A stretch of DNA of 19,480 nucleotides, taken from assembly GCA_900544365.1 (NCBI GenBank), contig UQVF01000037.1:1-19480 (forward strand), written 5' to 3'. The notes below the pieces were generated by a model. The model made no database searches. It was not told the DNA's origin and worked only from the letters and a program-made list of their open reading frames with translations. The stretch comes from an uncultured Veillonella sp. (lineage in GTDB: Bacteria; Bacillota; Negativicutes; Veillonellales; Veillonellaceae). This document shows positions 12,430 to 18,910 of this stretch, one piece after another. A program made the translations under genes and the position numbers. Every line of letters begins with the position of its first letter. The stretch's first letter is position 1.

Positions 12430-15301
12430 AGAAATATATATAGAACACTATGGCCCCTATGAACAGTGGACCTTTCAGCCTCATGAACGAGGACTGCATG
12501 TGCTATACGGACCGAATGGAAGCGGAAAAACAACACTGCTCCAAGCCTTTCGTGGCATTTTGCTAGGCACGAAGCGGAAAGAAGAACCTGTAGAGGGGCA
12601 TATTGTGGTAGAACGAGATGGCAAGACATACCACATTGGTCGCAAAGGAAAAACCTTGGACTTTTACGAAGTGGGTGGTCAGCGGTATACGGTGGAGCCG
12701 GCGGAATTGTGGTGGCAAGGGCTAGACAAAAAGACCTATGATCGCATTTTTGCTATTACCTTGGATGACCTACAAGGGGTGGATATTATCCAAGAGGTGG
12801 ACGTGCGCACACGGTTCTTTGGTGCTGAAGGTGGCGAATCCTTGGGGACCCTCGTGAAAGATGTAGATGAACTGGCTAGTCAATTGCTAGTGGCATCACC
12901 TACGGGAAAGCGGACCATCAATACGTTATTGGACCGCTTGCAAGAGGTGGAACGAGATATCCACAAGCTACAACAAGGAGAGCAGGAGTATTATACTTGG
13001 CAAGCTTCGTTGGAAGAGCTAGAAAAGAAAGAAGCTACTTTGCAAGAACAACGACAAGAGCGGAAGGAATATCTGCAAGATGTAGAGGGAGTTCTCCGTG
13101 CGTGGGATACGTATAAACGAGGGGAAGAAGCAAAACAAAAAATGCTCCAATTTCATGTAGAAGAGTCGTTGGAGCGAGAGACGTTTTTAGCATTAGATGA
13201 AGAAATCCGCCGTTGCCAAGAATACATGCGCGTGTGGCGCGGCAAGGAAGAGGGCTTGGTGCCAGATAATTTCGACCCAGAAGATAGACTGGGGATGTAT
13301 GAACAAGAGATTGAAAGTTTATACCAAGAAGTATCAAAATGGACGCAGTTAGAAAAAGAATGCCGTGAGGGGGATCTATATTTAGAAAAAGTGAAAGCTC
13401 AATTGGCATTTATTCGTAAATCCCATGTGTATTGGCGTGATGTGGAAGACTTTCCCAGTGATGTGAATTGGTATGATGGAGAGCAAGTGGCGCGCCAGTT
13501 GCGCAGTGCTCGTGAGGCTTATGAGGCGTGGCAACGACGAGAGCCATTCCCGCAAGATGATCGAGCTCGTGAGGTGACGGAAACGGTCACAGCCCTAGAA
13601 ACAAAGCATAGGAATCTAACGGCATTGAAAGAGGCCTACTTAGCACAAGAACCTACGGACTCTGTGGTGACGGTGAAATCTGGCCGTTCCTATTATATAG
13701 GTTCCGCAGTATTGGGTGTCCTAGGGGTTGCTTTATTGGCGTGGCACATGACCTATGCGGAGACGATTGGTGTACAGGCCATAGGGGGAGCGGTAGGCAT
13801 ATTACTAGCCATAGGTCTGGCCTACCAAGGGTATAGGACAGGAAACATAGTTCCAGAGGTTGCGAATAAAACTACTAAGGATGTTTCTGACTTAGAATCT
13901 AAAGCAGGTTGCTCCATGCCATCTACAGAATCTGACTATGAAAGCTTACTTTCAGAGATACAGGCAGTAGAGGAAGCAATCAAAGGATACGGAGATGATG
14001 TGAGCCATTTCAAAGCCTACGAAGTGATGAAAGCCCAGTGGGTGGCAGAAGGTAAAACCTTAGAGGCGGCAGGTAGTGCAGCCATGGATGCATGGGAAGC
14101 GTGGTTACCAAAGGCGGCTAAACAGACGAATCGAGATGATGCGTTCTATGGCATGAAGGAAGAGTACCAAGCCTATCATGAGCGATTGCGCGAATTTGAA
14201 GGATACCAAAAGCAAGTGTGGTTGCATCATGAACAATTAGAAACCATCGTGAATCGATGCCGAAACTTGTGGGCGTCCTTGCAGATGAACACAGTGCCGT
14301 CCATCGTGGAACTACGGGTGGTGTATAATCAGCTACAATTGCACAAACAAAATCGTGTGCGGTGGGAGCAAAAGGAAAGCCAGCGCAAAAATTATCGGGA
14401 AGAATATGCCACATGGAGCAAGAAAGAAAAAGAATTATTCCTTGCCCAAGAAGAGCTAATTCAAAAAGGCGGCATGAAGAGTGCCGCAGAATACCGTCAG
14501 CGTTTGTTGCAACAAGATCAGCATAAGCAATGGGAGACCATTTATCGCCAAAGTCAACGGCAATTAGAATTGTTGGCACCGAAAGAGTTTCATAGAGATG
14601 TGTGGTACCGCCGTTTGCAGGGCAATGATAAAAACAAATGGGAATTGGAGTACTCCCGAAGTGAAACGGAATTGGCGCATATTGAATCATCTCTACAGGC
14701 GTTGTATGAAGAGCGAGGCACTTTGCAAGAATCTATGCGCCACTTGAGTACGTCCCATGCAGTGACGGAGGCATTGTTGAAAAAAGAACAGCTAGAAGCG
14801 GAGCTCCGAGAAGCCTTGGAAGCGTGGATGACCTATGTGTTCATCAACCATGGTATGGAACTAGCTCAACAAGAATACGAAACAGATCGGCAACCGGCTA
14901 TGCTGGCAAGGGCATCTGAGTATGTGAAAACCATGACAGGTGGTATCTATACATTGCACATGGATGACACCCATAAGGGAGCCTATGTGAAAGACACGAC
15001 GGGTCGAGAGATTCCTCTAGGAAAATGGAGCAGTGGTCTAGGTGATCAAGTATACTTGGCATTGCGACTAAGCCTAGCAGAGTCCTTCGGGGAAAAGATA
15101 GAATCTATGCCGTTGCTGTTAGATGATGTGTTGGTGCGCTTTGACCTAGAGCGACAAAAGCTGACATTGCAAGTGATCGAACAGTTGAGTGAGCATACGC
15201 AGGTGTTCCTGTTTACCTGCCATGAGACGACGAGCCAGCTGGTTAGTGAGAGGGTACATCGTTACGACCTCATTCGTGACGTTACTTGTAACGTTATGTA
15301 G
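12419..15301 (+). CDS. SbcC/YhaN-like AAA ATPase with membrane-type hinge
   Basis: 960 residues from ATG 12419; AGGGG lies 7 bases upstream, which favours it over ATG 12413 and over an upstream in-frame extension to 12371. Walker A is GPNGSGKTT (31-39), signature SSGLGDQVYLAL (from 871) and Walker B MPLLLDDVLVRFD (897-909). Two long coiled-coil arms flank a hinge at about 421-473 holding two hydrophobic stretches (YIGSAVLGVLGVALLAW and GAVGILLAIGLAY) in place of a CxxC zinc hook. This is the Bacillus YhaN pattern, suggesting membrane tethering of the SMC-like arms. It pairs with the preceding nuclease. The last residues (RDVTCNVM) and the stop fall in sequence that is repeated in the adjacent hairpin element. 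Confidence 0.88.
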   Translation: MKIKEIYIEHYGPYEQWTFQPHERGLHVLYGPNGSGKTTLLQAFRGILLGTKRKEEPVEGHIVVERDGKTYHIGRKGKTLDFYEVGGQRYTVEPAELWWQGLDKKTYDRIFAITLDDLQGVDIIQEVDVRTRFFGAEGGESLGTLVKDVDELASQLLVASPTGKRTINTLLDRLQEVERDIHKLQQGEQEYYTWQASLEELEKKEATLQEQRQERKEYLQDVEGVLRAWDTYKRGEEAKQKMLQFHVEESLERETFLALDEEIRRCQEYMRVWRGKEEGLVPDNFDPEDRLGMYEQEIESLYQEVSKWTQLEKECREGDLYLEKVKAQLAFIRKSHVYWRDVEDFPSDVNWYDGEQVARQLRSAREAYEAWQRREPFPQDDRAREVTETVTALETKHRNLTALKEAYLAQEPTDSVVTVKSGRSYYIGSAVLGVLGVALLAWHMTYAETIGVQAIGGAVGILLAIGLAYQGYRTGNIVPEVANKTTKDVSDLESKAGCSMPSTESDYESLLSEIQAVEEAIKGYGDDVSHFKAYEVMKAQWVAEGKTLEAAGSAAMDAWEAWLPKAAKQTNRDDAFYGMKEEYQAYHERLREFEGYQKQVWLHHEQLETIVNRCRNLWASLQMNTVPSIVELRVVYNQLQLHKQNRVRWEQKESQRKNYREEYATWSKKEKELFLAQEELIQKGGMKSAAEYRQRLLQQDQHKQWETIYRQSQRQLELLAPKEFHRDVWYRRLQGNDKNKWELEYSRSETELAHIESSLQALYEERGTLQESMRHLSTSHAVTEALLKKEQLEAELREALEAWMTYVFINHGMELAQQEYETDRQPAMLARASEYVKTMTGGIYTLHMDDTHKGAYVKDTTGREIPLGKWSSGLGDQVYLALRLSLAESFGEKIESMPLLLDDVLVRFDLERQKLTLQVIEQLSEHTQVFLFTCHETTSQLVSERVHRYDLIRDVTCNVM

Positions 15302-15325
15302 GTCGTCACTTGTAACGCTATGTAG
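15281..15325 (+). repeat. Tandem 21-bp repeat at the end of the SbcC-like gene
   Basis: GTTACTTGTAACGTTATGTAG (in the gene, ending with its stop) and GTCACTTGTAACGCTATGTAG, 24 bases apart. The second is the normal left end of element copy 2, so the first looks like a duplicated end captured by the gene. Confidence 0.8.
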
Positions 15326-15500
15326 CCTGTAGCGGGGATTAACTGAATAGGGTAAAGGGAAGAGCACGACATATTCCAATCCGAACTGATACAGTGGTTA
15401 GGTTCGAATCGGAACATGTCGTGCTCTTCTTGTGTTTGTGTGATTTAGGTAGAAAGGACCCGCCACAAGGCTACTACACGTGACGGCGTTCCTCAGGGGG
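15298..15500. repeat. Hairpin repeat element, copy 2
   Basis: Outer arms GTAGCC-TGT-GCGGG / CCCGC-ACA-GGCTAC. Inner hairpin 15359-15429: GAAGAGCACGACAT pairs perfectly with ATGTCGTGCTCTTC, then one A/C mismatch, TTCC/GGAA and a further run to GAAC/GTTC; the loop is about 15 nt. It abuts the SbcC-like gene and may serve as its 3' processing or termination site. Toxin cassette 4 follows. Confidence 0.8.
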
Positions 15501-15556
15501 GCTCCTTTTTGTTGCTTTAGTTATCGCGATTTTTAAGATTTAGGTAGCAATAAAAG

Positions 15557-15586
15557 TTCACGTTATGGGAAATTTTATAGTATAAT
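15557..15586 (+). promoter_or_regulatory. Promoter of toxin gene, cassette 4
   Basis: TTCACG (15557-15562), 18 bases, TATAAT (15581-15586). The same promoter is at 17182-17211. Confidence 0.65.
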
Positions 15587-15652
15587 ACATAGTATAAGAG
15601 TCACCAACGTGAGTTGGGCTTATCTCTTCCTGTTATGGGAGGAGGTGGTACT

Positions 15653-15730
15653 ATGAAAAAATTTAGAAAAATCTATAGACTGATTTTAATTCTAAAGTTA
15701 ATAGTACAACTCATTGATTTGTTTAAGTAA
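15653..15730 (+). CDS. Divergent holin-like toxin peptide, 25 aa, cassette 4
   Basis: ORF begins MKKFRKIYRLILILKLIVQL and ends IDLFK. The ribosome site GGGAGGAGGTGG and the leader are nearly identical to cassette 5, and the peptide has the same length and the same (I/V)QLID tail. The N-terminal half is quite different: six basic residues replace the MTKYEK start and the span is Leu/Ile-rich. It is either a diversified toxin or a decaying copy; the intact frame and equal length favour the former. A minus-strand RNA opposes it. Function is inferred from the cassette only. Confidence 0.6.
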   Translation: MKKFRKIYRLILILKLIVQLIDLFK

Positions 15731-15736
15731 TTAATG

Positions 15737-15852
15737 AGAAAGCCTAACGTAAAACGTAAGTATTGAGAGTACTTACACACGTTAGGCCGTCCATTTTAAT
15801 GTCCTTGAGATGAGCCTAACGCCAATCACACGTTGATGACTCTTCTTTTGTT
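15737..15852 (-). ncRNA. Putative antisense (antitoxin) RNA, cassette 4
   Basis: Minus-strand promoter TTGTAA (15888-15883), 18 bases, TATAAT (15864-15859). The transcript would end after the hairpin 15742-15787 at a TTTCTC tract. Ends estimated. The -35 box lies in a fragment resembling the right end of the hairpin element. Confidence 0.55.
15742..15787. terminator. Shared terminator hairpin, cassette 4
   Basis: Outer stem GCCTAACG / CGTTAGGC, inner stem GTAAGTA / TACTTAC. Confidence 0.7.
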
Positions 15853-16006
15853 GCTTTCATTATAGCACGGTTTATAGACGCATTACAAGGCTACTGTGGA
15901 TAAGGGTGTGCCTTGAGGGGTAGCTGTATATAATTGGTATATAGTATAGTAAAATAGACTTATAATTAACGACTCAATAATATAACAGTATGTGTGGGGG
16001 TATGTT

Positions 16007-16930
16007 ATGAAGTTAGGTAAGCTTTCAGAGGTAGATATTAGAAATCTTTGGAAACATGAACAATATGATTTTTCGGAGTGGTTATCTAAAGAAGAAAATA
16101 TAGAGATACTTGGAGATGAAATAGGATTAACGCTAACTGATATTGATAAGGAAGTGTATGTCGGGTCTTATCGATGTGATTTGGTGGCCTATGATGAAAC
16201 TACGGGAATCAAGGTAATTATTGAAAATCAGTTAGAAACGACAAATCATGATCATTTAGGGAAGATTATTACCTATGCATCTGGGTTAGATGCAGATGTA
16301 GTAATTTGGATTGTGAAAGAAGCTAAAGAGGAACACCGGAGCGCAGTTGAATGGTTAAACAATAAGACCACGAAAGATGTATCTTTCTTTTTAATTGAAA
16401 TTCACGCCTACCAAATTGGAGATTCGTTGCCAGCACCTAAATTTGTGCTAGTGGAAAAGCCTAATGATTTTCTAAAAATGACTAGTACAAATCGGGGAAA
16501 CGGTGAGTTAAGTAAAAGTGAAGCTGATCGCTTGAATTTTTGGACTCGTTTTAACCAAGTGTTAGTAAGTAGAAATAGACCGTTTAATGTTAGAAAGGCG
16601 CATACAGAACGGTGGTATAGTGTAGCGATGGGAACAAGCGAAGCAGGGATAGCCATTTCCTTATTAGGTAGAACGGGTCAGATTAGCGTAGAACTTGCTA
16701 TTAAAGATAATAAGCAAATGTTTGATAGGTTATATGGGATGCGGGATGTGATAGAAAATGAATTGGGTTTGTCTATGCAGTGGCAACGATTAGATAATAA
16801 AAAGGCATCTAGGATTCTATATTACATTGATGGACTAGATTTTGACCGGCAAGAAAACCATGGTGAACTGATTAATGAAATTATTGATAAGGCAATCATA
16901 ATGAGAGATGTATTTAAACAACACATATAA
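16007..16930 (+). CDS. PD-(D/E)XK nuclease-like protein with DUF4268 domain
   Basis: 307 residues from ATG 16007 (GGGGG 7 bases upstream; the GTG at 15992 has no ribosome site). The N-terminal half looks like a PD-(D/E)XK nuclease fold: SYRCDLVAYDE (D), then VIIENQLE, then DHLGKIITYASGLDADVVIW, a pattern seen in many restriction- or repair-type nucleases. The C-terminal half (about 160-307) resembles DUF4268 (FWTRFNQVL, RWYSVAMGTSEAGI, SVELAI, LYGMRDVIENELG). The gene stands alone and is enclosed by two copies of the element-plus-toxin-cassette unit (15298-15925 and 16934-17540), in keeping with acquisition as an accessory, possibly defence-related, gene. No methylase or helicase partner is in the window. 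Fold assignment fair; substrate unknown. Confidence 0.75.
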   Translation: MKLGKLSEVDIRNLWKHEQYDFSEWLSKEENIEILGDEIGLTLTDIDKEVYVGSYRCDLVAYDETTGIKVIIENQLETTNHDHLGKIITYASGLDADVVIWIVKEAKEEHRSAVEWLNNKTTKDVSFFLIEIHAYQIGDSLPAPKFVLVEKPNDFLKMTSTNRGNGELSKSEADRLNFWTRFNQVLVSRNRPFNVRKAHTERWYSVAMGTSEAGIAISLLGRTGQISVELAIKDNKQMFDRLYGMRDVIENELGLSMQWQRLDNKKASRILYYIDGLDFDRQENHGELINEIIDKAIIMRDVFKQHI

Positions 16931-16933
16931 ATT

Positions 16934-17130
16934 GTCACTTGTAATGCTATGTAGCCTGTGGCGGGGATTAACTGAATAGGGTAAAGGGAAGACCGTAACA
17001 TACTCCTTCTCAAACTGATCCTACGGTAGGTTTGTTCAGGAGCATGTTACGGTCTTCTGCGTTTGTGTGATTTTATCAGTAAAGGTCGCCACAAGATTAC
17101 TACGCCTAACTGCGTTCCTCTGTGAGCGAT
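16934..17130. repeat. Hairpin repeat element, copy 3
   Basis: Starts 4 bases after the DUF4268 gene stop. Outer arm GTAGCCTGTGGCG pairs with CGCCAC plus a weaker GATTAC part. Inner hairpin 16988-17057: GAAGACCGTAACAT / ATGTTACGGTCTTC, then an A/C mismatch at the same place as in copies 1 and 2, CTCCT/AGGAG and CAAAC/GTTTG. The stem sequence differs from copies 1 and 2 but pairing is kept. Confidence 0.8.
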
Positions 17131-17181
17131 TTTTTGTTACTTCGATGATAGAGATTTTTAAGATTTAGGTAGCGATAAAAG

Positions 17182-17211
17182 TTCACGTTATGGGAAATTT
17201 TATAGTATAAT
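17182..17211 (+). promoter_or_regulatory. Promoter of toxin gene, cassette 5
   Basis: TTCACG (17182-17187), 18 bases, TATAAT (17206-17211). Confidence 0.65.
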
Positions 17212-17278
17212 ACATAGTATAAGAGTCATCAACGTGAGTTGGGCTCATCTCTTCCTGTTATGGGAGGAGGTGGTTGCT

Positions 17279-17356
17279 ATGACTAAGTATGAAAAGATTT
17301 CCTTAATCATTGCGCTTACTAGTTTAGCAATTCAAATCATTGACGTATTAAAATAG
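17279..17356 (+). CDS. Holin-like type I toxin peptide, 25 aa, cassette 5
   Basis: ORF begins MTKYEKISLIIALTSLA and ends IQIIDVLK, nearly the same as the cassette-2 peptide. The ribosome site GGGAGGAGGTGG lies about 6 bases before ATG. Both flanking promoters, the hairpin and the arms are present, so this looks like a complete cassette. It lies just after element copy 3. Confidence 0.7.
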   Translation: MTKYEKISLIIALTSLAIQIIDVLK

Positions 17357-17362
17357 TCAATG

Positions 17363-17477
17363 AAAAAGCCTAACGTAAAAGAGGTGTTGCAGACCTCACA
17401 CGTTAGGCTATTTCAAATTTTATCGCTTTTGAGATGAGCCTAACGCCAATCACACGTTGATGGCTCTTCTTTTTGTT
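17363..17477 (-). ncRNA. Putative antisense (antitoxin) RNA, cassette 5
   Basis: Minus-strand promoter TTGTAA (17513-17508), 18 bases, TATAAT (17489-17484); ends after the hairpin 17368-17408 at TTTTT. Ends estimated. Confidence 0.6.
17368..17408. terminator. Shared terminator hairpin, cassette 5
   Basis: Outer stem GCCTAACGT / ACGTTAGGC, inner stem GAGGT / ACCTC; TTTTT on the minus-strand side. Confidence 0.75.
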
Positions 17478-17565
17478 ACATTTATTATAGCACGGTTTAT
17501 AGACGCATTACAAGGCTATTATATGTGATGGCGTTCGTATGCTAGATATTCCGAGGTAAGAGTAG

Positions 17566-17571
17566 TATAAT
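17566..17571 (+). promoter_or_regulatory. Promoter -10 of the membrane fusion protein gene
   Basis: TATAAT 31 bases before the start codon; no convincing -35. Confidence 0.4.
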
Positions 17572-17596
17572 ACTCACTATATGAGAGGAGCGGATG

Positions 17597-18724
17597 ATGA
17601 ACTATTCTTGGATACGGAAATATTGGATATATATAACAGTGGTGACAGTGCTGATCATGGCTGGCGGTGTGTTCGCATGGATACAGCCCAAAACGGTGCA
17701 AGTTGTGAACCCGGTGAAACGTCAAATGCCGGTGCGAATTAGTCACGAGGCGAATATTACGGCGTTACATAAGGCTAGTGTGGAACCGACGGTGTCGGGA
17801 CCTGTGTCTACTTTCACAGTGAAAGCAGGTGACATGGTGAAAGTCGGTCAAGTGCTCGCTATGATTGATACCACATCGCTACAACAACAGTTACAGTCTT
17901 TATTAGGGCAGTTACAGGAAGCACGCAGTCGAGCGCCACAGCAGAATACATCTACTACTGTGGTAGGTGGCAGTGTGTCGTCAGCGGATGTGGAACGGGC
18001 ACGCTATATGCGTGATGTGGGCATCATTACCAATCGAGAGTTTGAATCGATTGCGGCCAGGGCACAATCACAAGTGGTAATAGTTCCTTCCTATACAGGC
18101 GGTTCAGGAGTAGATACTTCTGGAATAGAAGCTGCTATTGCAAAACTACAAGCGCAGATGGCAGCGGCCCAAATACTTTCACCGATGGAAGGAAAGGTGG
18201 CAGCTATCTATAATGAAGATAGGAAGATTGCTATTGAGGGAAAACCATTGTTGTTAATACAACAAGATTCTCCCGTGGTGGCTACGTTGAGTGTACCACA
18301 AAGCTTTGGTGCGATTTTGAAACAGCCTAATGTCACTGGTGGCGTACAAGTCTATCTTGATGTTAATGGAACGCAGGTGCCAGGGCAAATTACATTTGTG
18401 GGAACGGAATCGGGACCTAGTATTACTGTAAAAGCAACTTTCAATGTGCAACCGGGGCAAGTGACGATTGGTGAGTTCTATACATTGGTGATTGAAACGA
18501 AAGCGGAAGCACCAGCTCTAACGTTGCCTAAAGAAGTCATTCGTGATGGAGAAAATGGCAAATTTGTGTATGTGGTGACGGACAATAATACGATTGATAT
18601 ACGAACCATTGAAACCGGATTAGAAGTAGATGGTGTGGTGACCATACTAGATGGACTATATCAAGAAGATCGAGTGGTGACAGATAAAGGGAACTATGAA
18701 CTAGGCGAAAGCGTTCACTTGTGA
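17597..18724 (+). CDS. RND-type periplasmic adaptor (HlyD/MFP family efflux subunit)
   Basis: 375 residues from ATG 17597 (AGGAG 6 bases upstream; the adjacent ATG 17594 is too close). N-terminal membrane anchor at residues about 9-28 (YWIYITVVTVLIMAGGVFAW). The first half-lipoyl piece is ASVEPTVSGPVSTFTVKAGDMVKVGQVLAMID, a short coiled-coil hairpin follows (LQQQLQSLLGQLQEARS ... EAAIAKLQAQMAAAQ), then the second half-lipoyl piece LSPMEGKVAAIY, the beta-barrel and the membrane-proximal domain ending near GLYQEDRVVTDKG. It should bridge an inner-membrane pump and an outer-membrane channel. Neither partner is in the window; repeats follow instead. The last residues (SVHL) and the TGA stop lie in the left end of element copy 4. 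Confidence 0.88.
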   Translation: MNYSWIRKYWIYITVVTVLIMAGGVFAWIQPKTVQVVNPVKRQMPVRISHEANITALHKASVEPTVSGPVSTFTVKAGDMVKVGQVLAMIDTTSLQQQLQSLLGQLQEARSRAPQQNTSTTVVGGSVSSADVERARYMRDVGIITNREFESIAARAQSQVVIVPSYTGGSGVDTSGIEAAIAKLQAQMAAAQILSPMEGKVAAIYNEDRKIAIEGKPLLLIQQDSPVVATLSVPQSFGAILKQPNVTGGVQVYLDVNGTQVPGQITFVGTESGPSITVKATFNVQPGQVTIGEFYTLVIETKAEAPALTLPKEVIRDGENGKFVYVVTDNNTIDIRTIETGLEVDGVVTILDGLYQEDRVVTDKGNYELGESVHL

Positions 18725-18900
18725 TGCTATGTAGCCTGTGGCGGTCTCATTTATATAACAAAGGGAAACGAGCAACATATTCCTGAACAAACGGCACTAC
18801 GTAATGTTTGTTCAGGAATATGTTGCTCGTTTCTGTATGTACATAATGATTAAATAATATGACCGCCACAAGGCTACTACGCTTAAGGGCGTTCTCTAGG
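18713..18900. repeat. Hairpin repeat element, copy 4
   Basis: Outer arms GTAGCC-TGTGGCGGTC / GACCGCCACA-A-GGCTAC, 16 bp with one bulged A. The inner hairpin (18766-18834) is a perfect 28-bp stem: GAAACGAGCAACATATTCC.. pairs with ..GGAATATGTTGCTCGTTTC, loop about 13 nt. Its stem sequence differs from copies 1-3. The left end forms the stop of the membrane fusion gene. Confidence 0.8.
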
Positions 18901-18910
18901 GGATGATGTA

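Larger units (their letters stand above)
15596..15845. repeat. Inverted-repeat-bounded toxin cassette 4
   Basis: Left arm 15596-15626 and right arm 15807-15845 are imperfect inverted copies (AAGAGTCA.CAACGTG..TTGGGCT.ATCTC). The left flank is nearly identical to cassette 5 from about 15529 to the start codon. Confidence 0.75.
17221..17469. repeat. Inverted-repeat-bounded toxin cassette 5
   Basis: Left arm 17221-17251 and right arm 17431-17469: AAGAGTCATCAACGTG then GGGCTCATCTC against GAGATGAGCC then CACGTTGATGGCTCTT, the most regular of the four arm pairs. Confidence 0.8.

Noticed and set aside
14118..14690. 190-residue minus-strand ORF
   Set aside because: Lies wholly inside the SbcC-like coding region and has no ribosome site or recognisable motif; shadow of the real frame.
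15298..17540. Insertion sequence or MITE flanked transposon
   Set aside because: No transposase, and no terminal inverted repeat plus target-site duplication could be shown by eye; the units are direct, not inverted. Left as a possible recombination module only.
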